NCBI GenBank assembly: GCA_035293565.1
Contig: DATGMP010000094.1
Location: 1 to 64,000 of the forward strand
Direction: 5' to 3'
Source of the DNA: DATGMP01 sp035293565
GTDB taxonomy: Bacteria > Pseudomonadota > Alphaproteobacteria > BOG-932 > Roseiterribacteraceae
DNA: 64,000 nt
Below, one piece after another: positions 1 to 7,687 of this stretch; positions within the stretch are counted from its first letter, which is position 1; each line of letters begins with the position of its first letter. The notes below the pieces were generated by a model, which had not been told where the DNA came from, did no database searches, and was given only the letters and a program-made list of their open reading frames with translations. Made by a program: the position numbers and the translations under genes.

Positions 1-40
1 ACAATCGGGCAAGCCGCGTGACACGCCTCCACGCCGGCAA

Positions 41-76
41 TTCTTTCTCCGGGGGGCATGCCCCCCGGAGAAAGAA
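41..76. repeat. Perfect 36-bp palindrome
   Basis: Each 18-base half is the exact reverse complement of the other (left half TTCTTTCTCCGGGGGGCA), with no loop. The G6/C6 core would form a very stable hairpin in RNA or a cruciform in DNA. There is no T-run after it on either strand, so it is not a textbook terminator. The first 246 bases otherwise contain no gene I can support. It could be an intergenic repeat, a protein binding site or the 3' end of an upstream unit outside the window. Confidence 0.7.
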
Positions 77-246
77 GCAAAAACGAAGCGGACAGATCAT
101 GAGCTACAAAAACCGGACATCTTTACAAGCTAGCGACAGATCGGGGCCCATTCAAACGAACGGGCGACCGGCTCACGCCGCCTGGAAATACCTGCCAATG
201 AACACCTCCCTACACTTTTCCTGAAATATCAGCTACATTCGGCTTT

Positions 247-771
247 ATGTGGAGACCCTGTCTCAGCTTGGCGGCGGCCCTGGTCCTCGCAGCCTGTTCG
301 ACCGGCGGCCCAAAATCTCCTGGAAGACAGGAAGTTGTAGCGCGCGGTGCTCTGCCACCCCCGACCCAGTGCGCCATCTTTGTGCGTGAGATCTCCGGTA
401 TTCCGCTCAGGGGCGACGCCTGGACATGGTGGGATCAGGCCGCCGGCCGGTTCGACCGCGGCGACACCCCCCGGGTAAGCTCCATCCTCGTGCTCCGCGC
501 GACCGAGCAGCTTCCCTATGGCCACGTGGCGATCGTCCGCCGGATCGTTGGCCCGCGCGAAATCACCGTGACTCACGCAGATTGGGGCAATGACGATCCG
601 ACCCGCCGCCTGGTTTTTGATTCGATGCCCGTCGTCGACGTGTCCCCGGCCAATGACTGGAGCGAACTGCGGTTCTGGAACGTCAAGGCCAAGGCGTTTG
701 GAAAGGTCTATCCGGCCTACGGCTTCATCTATCCGCATTCCGCCTCGCTCGGCGCCACCCCGATCTGGTAG
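247..771 (+). CDS. CHAP-domain lipoprotein
   Basis: A 174-residue exported lipoprotein. The N-terminus is a short hydrophobic signal with a lipobox ending at Cys17 (LAACS). The rest is a CHAP-type amidase/peptidase fold: a likely catalytic Cys42 in QCAIFVRE and His93 in YGHVAIVRRI, the order and spacing expected for the family. CHAP enzymes cut peptidoglycan amide or peptide bonds, so a periplasmic cell-wall role is likely. The ATG at 247 is the only start that retains the signal peptide. The next gene begins 24 bases downstream on the same strand, so the two may be cotranscribed. Confidence 0.75.
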   Translation: MWRPCLSLAAALVLAACSTGGPKSPGRQEVVARGALPPPTQCAIFVREISGIPLRGDAWTWWDQAAGRFDRGDTPRVSSILVLRATEQLPYGHVAIVRRIVGPREITVTHADWGNDDPTRRLVFDSMPVVDVSPANDWSELRFWNVKAKAFGKVYPAYGFIYPHSASLGATPIW

Positions 772-795
772 AGAGACGGTAAGGGGGAAGCCGAG

Positions 796-1221
796 ATGGA
801 CGATAAGGACGCCGCCGAATTCTTCGCCAGCTACCTCGCCGCGACGCGGGCTTGCGACGCCGAGCGGCTGGTGGCTCATTATGCCGAGCCCTACACATCG
901 TTTACGCTCGGACACGTCTCGACCTTCGCCACCCACCGGGATGCGATCGCGGCCGTCGCGCCGCACCTGAAGCGCCTGCGCGATTTCGGACTCGACGATG
1001 TCCGCCTGATCGATCTCGGCGTCACGCGCATCTCGCCCGATTTTCGTCTCTGCCGCCCGACCTGGGAGATCCATCCGCGCGACGGCGCTGAACCCTTCAG
1101 GTTCCTCAACGTCTATGGCCTGCGCCAAGATGCGCGTGGTCACAGATTCGAATTCGCGGTGGCGGACAATGAGGCGCTCATTCTGGCCGAGCGTTTTCCG
1201 GGCGCGATGCCTGCGCGATAA
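796..1221 (+). CDS. NTF2/SnoaL-like protein
   Basis: A 141-residue soluble protein with the alpha+beta cone pattern of the NTF2/SnoaL superfamily: an N-terminal helix pair (FFASYLAATRACDAERLVAHY), then strands ending in a conserved aromatic region near FRFLNVYGLRQ. No catalytic residues specific to one activity are recognisable, so the substrate is unknown. A GGGGGAAGCCGAG stretch before the ATG may serve as ribosome binding site. It follows the CHAP lipoprotein closely and ends convergently with mmcB. Confidence 0.6.
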   Translation: MDDKDAAEFFASYLAATRACDAERLVAHYAEPYTSFTLGHVSTFATHRDAIAAVAPHLKRLRDFGLDDVRLIDLGVTRISPDFRLCRPTWEIHPRDGAEPFRFLNVYGLRQDARGHRFEFAVADNEALILAERFPGAMPAR

Positions 1222-1224
1222 GGA

Positions 1225-1677
1225 TCAACTCGATCCCAGCATCGGATCCTCGATGCGGTGAAGGCGGCCGGCGGCGAGCTGGCCGAACGCGGAGATCAGC
1301 GCCTTGCGTCGCGCGCCGGCGAGCCGCTCGACCGACGAACCGCGGACGATCTCCGCACCGAAGGCGTCGGCCAGGATCAGGCCGCAATCGTCAGGGATCA
1401 GCTCGACCGGAAAAGCGTCATCGACCGCGAAGAAGAAGCTGTCGCAGAACTCGCGGTATTCGGGCCATTTTTGATCGGACCGGAAATCGGCGATCGAGCT
1501 CTTGATCTCGACGATCACGATCTCCGAGCCGCGCGTGATGCCCAATATGTCGGCGCGGCGCCCGTTTGCTAACGGAAACTCCGCGAGGGTCGCATAGCCC
1601 AGGCTCCAGAGCATCCGGCGTACGCCGCGGCACAATCTGAGCGCGACCGGCCTATCCGAGGAAACAACGTCCAGCAT
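1225..1677 (-). CDS. mmcB: MmcB family DNA repair protein
   Basis: A 150-residue protein matching the alphaproteobacterial MmcB family, nuclease-like proteins needed for mitomycin C resistance in Caulobacter. The signature is the restriction-nuclease-like core: RADILGI followed by IVIVEIKSS, supplying Asp and Glu-x-Lys as in PD-(D/E)XK enzymes, then SDQKWPEYREFCDSFFFAV. Length is normal for the family. It lies 51 bases downstream of phyR on the same strand, so it may be read from the phyR promoter. That would tie this repair gene to the general stress response, an inference from position only. Confidence 0.85.
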   Translation of the reverse strand: MLDVVSSDRPVALRLCRGVRRMLWSLGYATLAEFPLANGRRADILGITRGSEIVIVEIKSSIADFRSDQKWPEYREFCDSFFFAVDDAFPVELIPDDCGLILADAFGAEIVRGSSVERLAGARRKALISAFGQLAAGRLHRIEDPMLGSS

Positions 1678-1728
1678 GGGCGCGAGGATCGCACCCGGGC
1701 GCCACGGACGACAAGAGGGAGCGCAGAC

Positions 1729-2505
1729 CTACGCGGCTGCGAGCCCCAATGCGCGTCCCATGACCAAGCGAAGCGTCTCGCGCTCGACCGGCTTGGGGAC
1801 GATCAGCACATCCTCTCGCTTCAGCGCGCGCTGCACGCGATCGGGATGGCCGGTCACGTAGATGACCTCCATGTCATAGCGATCGCGGAAACGCTCGCAC
1901 GCATCGATGCCAGCGGCTTCGGAATCCCCAAGCTGCACATCGGCCAGCACGAGCGACGGCCGGCAGCTTTCGATGCCACGTATCGCGTCGCCGCTCCGCG
2001 AGGCCGTGCCACAGACGTTGTGACCGAACTCCTCAACCAACTGAGATATGTCGAGCGCGACCAGCAGCTCGTCCTCGATGATGAAGACAGAGGCGGTGAG
2101 GTTGCGCCGAAGCTGAGCGCGGCCGGCGGTCAGGCATTCCATGAACGCCTCGATCGGCTGCCCGGAGATCCGCGCGGCCTCCGCGTGGCTGAACTTCTCG
2201 ATCGTGACGAGCTGCACGGCCCGACGCTGCGCGACGGGAAGCGCGAGCAACTCCTGCTCGAGCCGAGACAACTTGGAGGAGATCGTCGTGTCGAGCCGGA
2301 TCTCGTTATCGGAAATGACTCGATGAAGCGTGTGGAACATGTCGAAGGTGATGGTCGAGCGCTCGAGCGCGCGCGGGGTCTCGAGAAGCCGCTCCAGCCC
2401 CACCTGGACATAGTCGTCGGCGACCTCCGACGAGCCGGTCAGCAGCCTCGCATAACGTCTGAGCCGGGGAACAACGTCCAAGACAGCATCATAGAGCTCG
2501 GTCAT
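1729..2505 (-). CDS. phyR: PhyR general stress response regulator
   Basis: A 258-residue anti-anti-sigma response regulator. Residues 1 to about 130 form an ECF sigma-like domain (LRRYARLLTGSSEVADDYVQ, then a region-4-like helix-turn-helix at 88-125). Residues 139-250 form a receiver with acidic residues E144/D145, phospho-acceptor Asp189 in SLVLADVQL, Thr218 and Lys238. In the family, phosphorylated PhyR binds NepR and frees the sigma factor EcfG. I place the start at the ATG at 2503-2505 because the protein then begins in register with known PhyR. The upstream extension has no family match. nepR and ecfG, usually adjacent, are absent here. Confidence 0.92.
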   Translation of the reverse strand: MTELYDAVLDVVPRLRRYARLLTGSSEVADDYVQVGLERLLETPRALERSTITFDMFHTLHRVISDNEIRLDTTISSKLSRLEQELLALPVAQRRAVQLVTIEKFSHAEAARISGQPIEAFMECLTAGRAQLRRNLTASVFIIEDELLVALDISQLVEEFGHNVCGTASRSGDAIRGIESCRPSLVLADVQLGDSEAAGIDACERFRDRYDMEVIYVTGHPDRVQRALKREDVLIVPKPVERETLRLVMGRALGLAAA

Positions 2506-2691
2506 CCTTCGGTTCCTCGGGTCCAGCCTATAGGTTTGAGACTTTAAATACCCACTTTTTGACCGTTGAACCGTGACAAATCCGTGACACCGTCCAGCCA
2601 TGTACACTTTCCGCGAGGTTGAGAGGTCAACGAACAGAGCGCCGTCGATCCAGCGGATTTCGTGGCTTTCCGCGGGGACCGACAAAGTTAG

Positions 2692-2717
2692 TACGGTTTG
2701 TGATGGAATCGTGTTCC
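2692..2717 (-). promoter_or_regulatory. Candidate EcfG-type promoter of phyR
   Basis: On the minus strand GGAAC (2713-2717) is followed after 17 bases by CGTA (2692-2695), one base from the EcfG consensus GGAAC-N16/17-CGTT. It sits about 185 bases before the phyR start and points toward it. PhyR genes are commonly autoregulated by EcfG, so the placement makes sense. The match is short and could be chance. Confidence 0.4.
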
Positions 2718-2774
2718 CGGTAGATGTACGATTCATGCTCCGTCGCGCCGGGAGAAACCGGATCGCCGGGTAGA

Positions 2775-3149
2775 TCACCCCAGCGAATAGATCGCAATCT
2801 CTCGAATCTTGCCGTCCTGGACGCGGTACAGACCGCAGATCCGCATGGTGAACGCCTCACCCTTGGCGAAAGGACGCCCTAGAAACTCCGGAACCGCCTG
2901 CTTGGCCTCGAACCGGTCCGTGATCTCGACCGCCGCCCGGTCCCCGTCGATCAGGATCGAATCGGGCGTCATCCGGTCGCGAAAGAGCGACGTGATGGAG
3001 CGATAGGTTTCGAGGAGCTGATCCCTGCCCTGGATCACCCCCTGCCCGGAGATGAGCTTGACGTCCTCCGCATAGAAGGCGCCCAAGGCCGCTGCATCCT
3101 CGCTCGCGTATGTCTCATAATAGCGGAGAAAGAAATTCCGATCCAACAT
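2775..3149 (-). CDS. SnoaL-like nuclear transport factor 2 family protein
   Basis: A 124-residue protein with a clear NTF2-like fold. It opens with FFLRYYETYASEDAAALGAFYAEDVKLISGQG, a helix and strand typical of polyketide cyclase/SnoaL-like proteins, followed by GRDQLLETYRSI. The C-terminus carries LYRVQDGKIREIAIYS, the usual closing strand pair. Such proteins bind small hydrophobic ligands or act as isomerases, but the substrate cannot be told. It lies upstream of phyR on the same strand with a 269-base gap holding the putative stress promoter, and is divergent from the DUF1800 gene. Confidence 0.75.
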   Translation of the reverse strand: MLDRNFFLRYYETYASEDAAALGAFYAEDVKLISGQGVIQGRDQLLETYRSITSLFRDRMTPDSILIDGDRAAVEITDRFEAKQAVPEFLGRPFAKGEAFTMRICGLYRVQDGKIREIAIYSLG

Positions 3150-3363
3150 GGCGCGACATCTCCTGCTGCTGCGCGAGCACCCTAGCCATACACAGGTTCA
3201 AAGTCTCCAGCGATCGGCATCGCCGGAGCCCTACCGAAAATTTGCGGCAAGAAAATCGAAAATAATTCCAAGGTAGGTTGATTAAGTATCAGCGGTACGC
3301 CCCGCAGGTATTCCGTAGAACATCCGTGTACAGAGTGGTCATTCCTGAAACGCGACGACTCTT

Positions 3364-4710
3364 ATGGTCGATCTCAAAGCGGCCGCGATTGCGGCCAACC
3401 GCTTCGGCTTCGGTGCCAAACCTGGAGAGCTGGGCGATATCGCTCCCGATCCGCGGAGCTGGCTGAAAGCCCAGCTCGCGCGACCTACGCAGCGCGCGGT
3501 CGAGATGCGTTCGCCGTCAAAGCTTGCCGCCTTCTTCCAAGCCCAGAAGGAGAAAAAGACCGACATCGAGCTCGCGAAGATGTTCAAGCAGCAGCTGCGC
3601 GAGGACTTCAAAGCGGAAGCGGCGCAGCGCACGATTGCCGCCGCGGCTTCCCCCACGCCGTTTCTCGAACGGCTGACGCAATTCTGGTCCAACCATTTCA
3701 CCGTCTCGATCCAACGGCCGGTCGTCATCCCCGTCGCGATCGGCTTCGAGAACGAGGCCGTCCGGCCGCATGTGATGGGCCGCTTCCGCGATATGCTCCG
3801 TGCGGTGGCCCAGCATCCGGCCATGCTGCTCTATCTCGACAACGCCGTTTCAGTCGGCCCGGATTCACTGGCCGGTCGTATCAAAGACAAGGGTCTCAAC
3901 GAGAACTTGGCACGCGAGCTCCTGGAGCTGCACACGGTGGGCGTGGATGGCGGCTATACCCAAGGCGACGTCACCGAGTTCGCGAAGATCCTGACCGGCT
4001 GGTCGATCAATCGCGCCGGCGAAGGCGAACCCGGCACCTTCCGTTGGCGCCCCATGATCCATGAACCGGGCGAAAAGAGCCTGCTCGGCAAGCGCTATAA
4101 CCAGGGCGGCATGGAGGAGGGATTGGCGGCCCTCGATGATCTGGCCGCTCGGCCCGAGACCGCGCGCCACATCGCAACCAAGCTCGCGCGCCATTTCGTC
4201 GCCGACCAGCCGCCCGACCACGCGGTCAGCAAGTTGGCTGCGGTCTTTCGCGAGAGCGGTGGGGATCTCAGGGAAACATCGCTGGCGCTTGTCGACCTCG
4301 AGCCGATCTGGAGCCAACCGCTCACCAAGGTGAAAACACCCAACGATCTGGTGACCTCGGTCTATCGCACCTTCAGCCTCGCAGATCAGAAGGCGGAAGA
4401 CGGCAAAATGGGCGAGGGCGCCCTCGCCGGGCTCTACCTCATGGGGCAGGTGCCCTTCAACGCGCCCTCGCCGGCTGGTTGGCCCGACACGGCGCAGGCG
4501 TGGGTCGCGCCGGAATCGATGATGACACGGATCGAATGGGCGATGGCCGCCGGAAAGAAGCTCGACGGTCATGCTGATCCGCGCGATATCGCACGAAGCG
4601 CGATTCAGCCGGTGGCATCCGACCGGACGATGTTCCATATCGACAACGCCCCGAGCCCGGCCGAAGGGCTGGCGCTCCTGATCGCGTCGCCGGAATTTCA
4701 GCGGAGATAG
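3364..4710 (+). CDS. DUF1800 domain-containing protein
   Basis: A 448-residue protein of the DUF1800 family. It has the N-terminal NRFGFGAKPGEL motif and the central block NENLARELLELHTVGVDGGYT followed by VTEFAKILTGWSI. The biochemical role of the family is unknown. Its genes are almost always followed by a DUF1501 gene, as here, 5 bases downstream. No obvious signal peptide is present, whereas the DUF1501 partner has a twin-arginine signal, so the pair may act at or across the membrane. The region before it (3150-3363) is a 214-base divergent intergenic stretch without a clear motif. Confidence 0.88.
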   Translation: MVDLKAAAIAANRFGFGAKPGELGDIAPDPRSWLKAQLARPTQRAVEMRSPSKLAAFFQAQKEKKTDIELAKMFKQQLREDFKAEAAQRTIAAAASPTPFLERLTQFWSNHFTVSIQRPVVIPVAIGFENEAVRPHVMGRFRDMLRAVAQHPAMLLYLDNAVSVGPDSLAGRIKDKGLNENLARELLELHTVGVDGGYTQGDVTEFAKILTGWSINRAGEGEPGTFRWRPMIHEPGEKSLLGKRYNQGGMEEGLAALDDLAARPETARHIATKLARHFVADQPPDHAVSKLAAVFRESGGDLRETSLALVDLEPIWSQPLTKVKTPNDLVTSVYRTFSLADQKAEDGKMGEGALAGLYLMGQVPFNAPSPAGWPDTAQAWVAPESMMTRIEWAMAAGKKLDGHADPRDIARSAIQPVASDRTMFHIDNAPSPAEGLALLIASPEFQRR

Positions 4711-4715
4711 CCTCC

Positions 4716-5936
4716 ATGTCCGATCTCTTATCCCGTCGCGCGATATTGGCCGGAATGGGCGCGGCCGGCCTCGGGACGATTCTCCCGCGGGTCTCGCTCG
4801 CCGCCGCCGAAACCGACAAGCGATTCGTGTTCATCATCCTACGCGGCGCGATGGACGGGCTCAATGTCGTCATTCCCTACGGCGATCGCGATTACGCGAG
4901 GCTGCGCGGCGGCATCGCGATCGCCAAGCCCGGCGAGGAGGATGGCGCGGTCGACCTCGACGGCTTCTTCGGGCTGCATCCAGTGCTGGCGCCGGTCGCG
5001 CCCTGGTTCAAGGAAGGCGCGTTGCTGCCGGTCCATTCGGTGGCCTCGCCCTATCGCGATCGGTCTCATTTCGACGGGCAGGACCTGCTCGAGAACGGCA
5101 CGACGAATCCGCGCGACACGCGAAGCGGATTCCTCAACCGCACGCTCGCCCTCATGGGCGCGAGCGACCGGCGGTTGGGGCTCGCGGTCGGCCAGACGGT
5201 GCCGCTCGCGCTGCGGGGCGATGTGGCGGTGGCATCCTGGGCACCTTCCAGGCTGCCCGAGGCGGACGAAGGTTTTCTGTCGCTCGTTCAGACCGTCTAT
5301 CAGGGCGACAAGCTCCTGTCGCAGGCGCTGGCCGATGGCATCAAAGCGACCGAAAGCGCGGACCAGGTTCTGGGAACGAGCAAAGACGGCATGGGCGCCG
5401 GCATGGGCGACGGCGGCCGCAAGGCGTTGACCGTGCTCGCCGACGCGACCGGCAAGATGCTGGCGGATCCGAACGGTCCCAGGATCGCAGTGTTCGATAT
5501 CGGCGGTTGGGATACGCATGCCGGCCAGGGCGCGGCGAAGGGCCGGCTTGCGAACGCGCTCGGCGCGCTGAGCGACGGGCTGGTGGCTCTTCGCACGGCG
5601 CTGGGTCCCGCTTGGAAAGATACGGTGATCATGACCGCGACCGAGTTCGGCCGCACCGCGCATGTGAACGGCACCGGCGGCACCGACCACGGCACGGGCA
5701 CGGTCGCGCTCCTTGCGGGCGGCGGCATCACCGGCGGGAAGGTGCATGGCCGGTGGCCAGGCCTCTCCGACGGCAATCTCTATCAAAGCCGCGATTTGAT
5801 GCCGACAACGGATCTGAGGTCGGTGATCAAGGCAGTCCTCCGCGATCATCTGCGGCTGCCGGGCGGAAAGCTCGACACGATCGTCTTCCCGGACAGCGCC
5901 GAGGCAAAGCCGCTGGCGTCGATCGTCGCGGTCTGA
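4716..5936 (+). CDS. DUF1501 domain-containing protein, Tat-exported
   Basis: A 406-residue protein of the DUF1501 family, related to the alkaline phosphatase/sulfatase fold. The N-terminus SRRAILAGMGAAGLGTI is a twin-arginine signal ending near ASLA-type residues at about 30. Core motifs are FIILRGAMDGLNVVIPYGD, SPYRDRSHFDGQDLLENGT, the metal-site-like FDIGGWDTHAGQG, and TEFGRTAHVNGTGGTDHGTG. It is translationally close to the DUF1800 gene (5-base gap), a conserved pairing. The substrate is unknown. It ends 1 base from the convergent XRE regulator gene. Confidence 0.88.
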   Translation: MSDLLSRRAILAGMGAAGLGTILPRVSLAAAETDKRFVFIILRGAMDGLNVVIPYGDRDYARLRGGIAIAKPGEEDGAVDLDGFFGLHPVLAPVAPWFKEGALLPVHSVASPYRDRSHFDGQDLLENGTTNPRDTRSGFLNRTLALMGASDRRLGLAVGQTVPLALRGDVAVASWAPSRLPEADEGFLSLVQTVYQGDKLLSQALADGIKATESADQVLGTSKDGMGAGMGDGGRKALTVLADATGKMLADPNGPRIAVFDIGGWDTHAGQGAAKGRLANALGALSDGLVALRTALGPAWKDTVIMTATEFGRTAHVNGTGGTDHGTGTVALLAGGGITGGKVHGRWPGLSDGNLYQSRDLMPTTDLRSVIKAVLRDHLRLPGGKLDTIVFPDSAEAKPLASIVAV

Positions 5937-5937
5937 T

Positions 5938-6726
5938 TCAGACGGGCGTCAGAATGACGAGCTTCAGCCCCGGCTGGCCGGCATAATCGAATCCGACCTG
6001 CTGATAGGTAAGCTGACCATCCTTGGGATGGTTGAAACGTCGTTCGCCGCCTTCGCGGCCGATTACGCCGCGCTCTTCCCAGGCCTCGGCAAAGAACACG
6101 CTCCGCTTCTTCAGCTGCTCGATCAGCGCTTCGGCCTCGGGGTCGGTTAGATGTGTCCCGACATCGGCCCGGAACTCCGCTGCGATACGGCGGGCGCGAT
6201 CCTTCCACCCGTCGATCAGAGACCGCGCCGCTGATTCCAGAAACACGTAGCGCAACAGGTTGCGGGAGCGGGCGCCGGGATCGAGCCAGCCGATGAACAG
6301 GCGCGCCCCCGCCTCATTCCAAGCGCGCGCGTTCCAAAAGCGATCGAGCACATAGGCTGGGCTGGCGATCGCATCGACCGCACGCGCCAGTGCCTCAGGG
6401 ATCTCCGCCTGCTCCTGAGCACCCTCCTCCTGCAAGCTCTTTCCGGCCAGGCCGAAGAGGTAAGCCCGCTCGGCGGTACCCAGGCGAAGCGCTGTCGCAA
6501 GCCGGCCGAGGGCCGCGAGCGAAAGCGAGACGTCCCGTCCCTGCTCTACCCAGCTGTACCAGGTAGGGCTGATGCCCGAGAGCTGCGCCACCTCCTCGCG
6601 TCTGAGGCCGGCCACGCGCCTTCGCGGTCCCGTCGCGATACCGACCGATTCCGGCGTCAGCCGGGCACGACGGGCGCGCAGGAATTCGGCGAGCTCGCGT
6701 CGTCGCGATAGGATGTCAGGCTGCAT
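5938..6726 (-). CDS. XRE-family regulator with MmyB-like ligand domain
   Basis: A 262-residue transcription regulator. An N-terminal helix-turn-helix spans about residues 8-85 (LRREEVAQLSGISPTWYSWVEQGR is the recognition region). It is followed by an MmyB-like PAS-fold domain (about 105-260, containing FNHPKDGQLTYQQVGFDYAGQPGLKLVILTPV-type strands). Family members often regulate an adjacent divergent enzyme gene in response to a small ligand. Here the divergent neighbour is a SAM methyltransferase, and the 85-base spacer holds a repeated operator. Start ATG at 6724-6726 gives a family-typical N-terminus (RRRELAEFLRARRARLTPE). Confidence 0.88.
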   Translation of the reverse strand: MQPDILSRRRELAEFLRARRARLTPESVGIATGPRRRVAGLRREEVAQLSGISPTWYSWVEQGRDVSLSLAALGRLATALRLGTAERAYLFGLAGKSLQEEGAQEQAEIPEALARAVDAIASPAYVLDRFWNARAWNEAGARLFIGWLDPGARSRNLLRYVFLESAARSLIDGWKDRARRIAAEFRADVGTHLTDPEAEALIEQLKKRSVFFAEAWEERGVIGREGGERRFNHPKDGQLTYQQVGFDYAGQPGLKLVILTPV

Positions 6727-6732
6727 GGTGCC

Positions 6733-6772
6733 ATTTATACCAGGATAAATGCACTTCTTGTACCAGGATAAA
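6733..6772. promoter_or_regulatory. Repeated operator between XRE regulator and methyltransferase
   Basis: TACCAGGATAAA occurs twice, at 6738-6749 and 6761-6772, 23 bases apart, so both face the same side of the helix. The first copy lies in a palindrome ATTTAT-ACCAGG-ATAAAT (6733-6750). The site sits between the divergent starts, as expected for the XRE regulator's binding site and the two promoters. Confidence 0.6.
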
Positions 6773-6811
6773 GGAGAATTATCCTGCGCTCACACGTCCA
6801 GGAGAACCGCC

Positions 6812-7573
6812 ATGACTCGCCGCGAGCATCGCACCCTCGTCGACAGCCAATTCGGGACCGTGAGCGCCAACTATGTGGCAAGTCCGGTCCACGCCCAGGG
6901 CCCCGACCTCGAGCAGCTGGTCGGCATCGTGTCCGGCCATGGCGATGCGCGCGCGATCGATCTGGGCTCGGGCGGCGGCCATGTCGCCTTCCACGCGGCG
7001 CCGCATCTCAGCGAAATCGTCGCGTACGATCTTTCGCCCGACATGCTGGCCGCCGTCGCGAAGGAAGCGAACGAGCGCGGCTTGTCGAACATTCGAACCC
7101 AGCACGGCCTGGTGGAACACTTGCCATTTCCCGATGCGAGTTTCGATTTCGTGTTCAGCCGGTACAGCGCCCATCATTGGCGCGATGTGCCGGCCGCGCT
7201 ACGCGAGGCACGGCGCATACTGAAGTCTGACGGGCAGGCGATCTTCATGGATGCGGTAGCGCCGGATTCCCCTCTCGTCGATACCTGGCTGCAATCGATC
7301 GAGCTCCTGCGCGATCCGTCTCATGTCCGTGACTATTCGGTCGCTGAGTGGCGCACGCTTCTGCGCCAAGCCGGGTTCGAGCCCGGTGGTGTCACGCTAC
7401 GACGCTTGAGGCTCGACTTCGCCTCCTGGATCGCCCGCATGCGCACGCCGGAGCCGCTTGTCCAAGGCATCCGCGCGCTCCTTGCCCATGCGCCCGAGGA
7501 AGTCGCCGCGCATATGGAGATCGGCGCCGATGGCAGCTTCACGCTGGATACGATGACGATCCGGGCGCGGTGA
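6812..7573 (+). CDS. Class I SAM-dependent methyltransferase
   Basis: A 253-residue methyltransferase. Motif I is AIDLGSGGGHVAFHAAPH, followed by the acidic motif II IVAYDLSPDMLAAV. The post-motif region LPFPDASFDFVFSRYSAHHW and RRILKSDGQAIFMDAVAP are typical of the UbiE/Methyltransf_11 group. The substrate cannot be inferred, although UbiE-like small molecule methylation is likely. I chose the ATG at 6812 because GGAGAA lies 5 bases before it. An in-frame ATG at 6749 would place the N-terminus inside the operator. It is divergent from the XRE gene, its probable regulator. Confidence 0.82.
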   Translation: MTRREHRTLVDSQFGTVSANYVASPVHAQGPDLEQLVGIVSGHGDARAIDLGSGGGHVAFHAAPHLSEIVAYDLSPDMLAAVAKEANERGLSNIRTQHGLVEHLPFPDASFDFVFSRYSAHHWRDVPAALREARRILKSDGQAIFMDAVAPDSPLVDTWLQSIELLRDPSHVRDYSVAEWRTLLRQAGFEPGGVTLRRLRLDFASWIARMRTPEPLVQGIRALLAHAPEEVAAHMEIGADGSFTLDTMTIRAR

Positions 7574-7584
7574 CTCTTTTCTGT

Positions 7585-7668
7585 GTCATTCCCGCGAAGG
7601 CGGGAAATCCAGATCCGACGGTCGCGCTGCCGCGCGTAAAGCGCTGGATCCGTCTTCGCGGGAATGAC
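7585..7668. repeat. REP-like paired palindromic element
   Basis: GTCATTCCCGCGAAGGCGGG at 7585 onward is mirrored by CTGGATCCGTCTTCGCGGGAATGAC-type sequence at 7644-7668, giving two small hairpins that can also pair with each other. This matches the CATTCCCGCG...CGCGGGAATG extragenic repeat found in many copies in alphaproteobacterial genomes. It lies between the convergent methyltransferase and oxygenase genes, where it may also end transcription on both strands. Confidence 0.7.
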
Positions 7669-7687
7669 GATCGCGGCAAATGAGTCG

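Noticed and set aside
18..224. 68-codon plus-strand frame at the window start
   Set aside because: It runs through the palindrome, lacks a ribosome binding site and has no recognisable sequence.
7373..7389. GGGTTCGAGCCC, resembling a tRNA T-arm
   Set aside because: It lies inside the methyltransferase coding frame (AGFEPGG), and no acceptor stem or anticodon arm can be folded around it.
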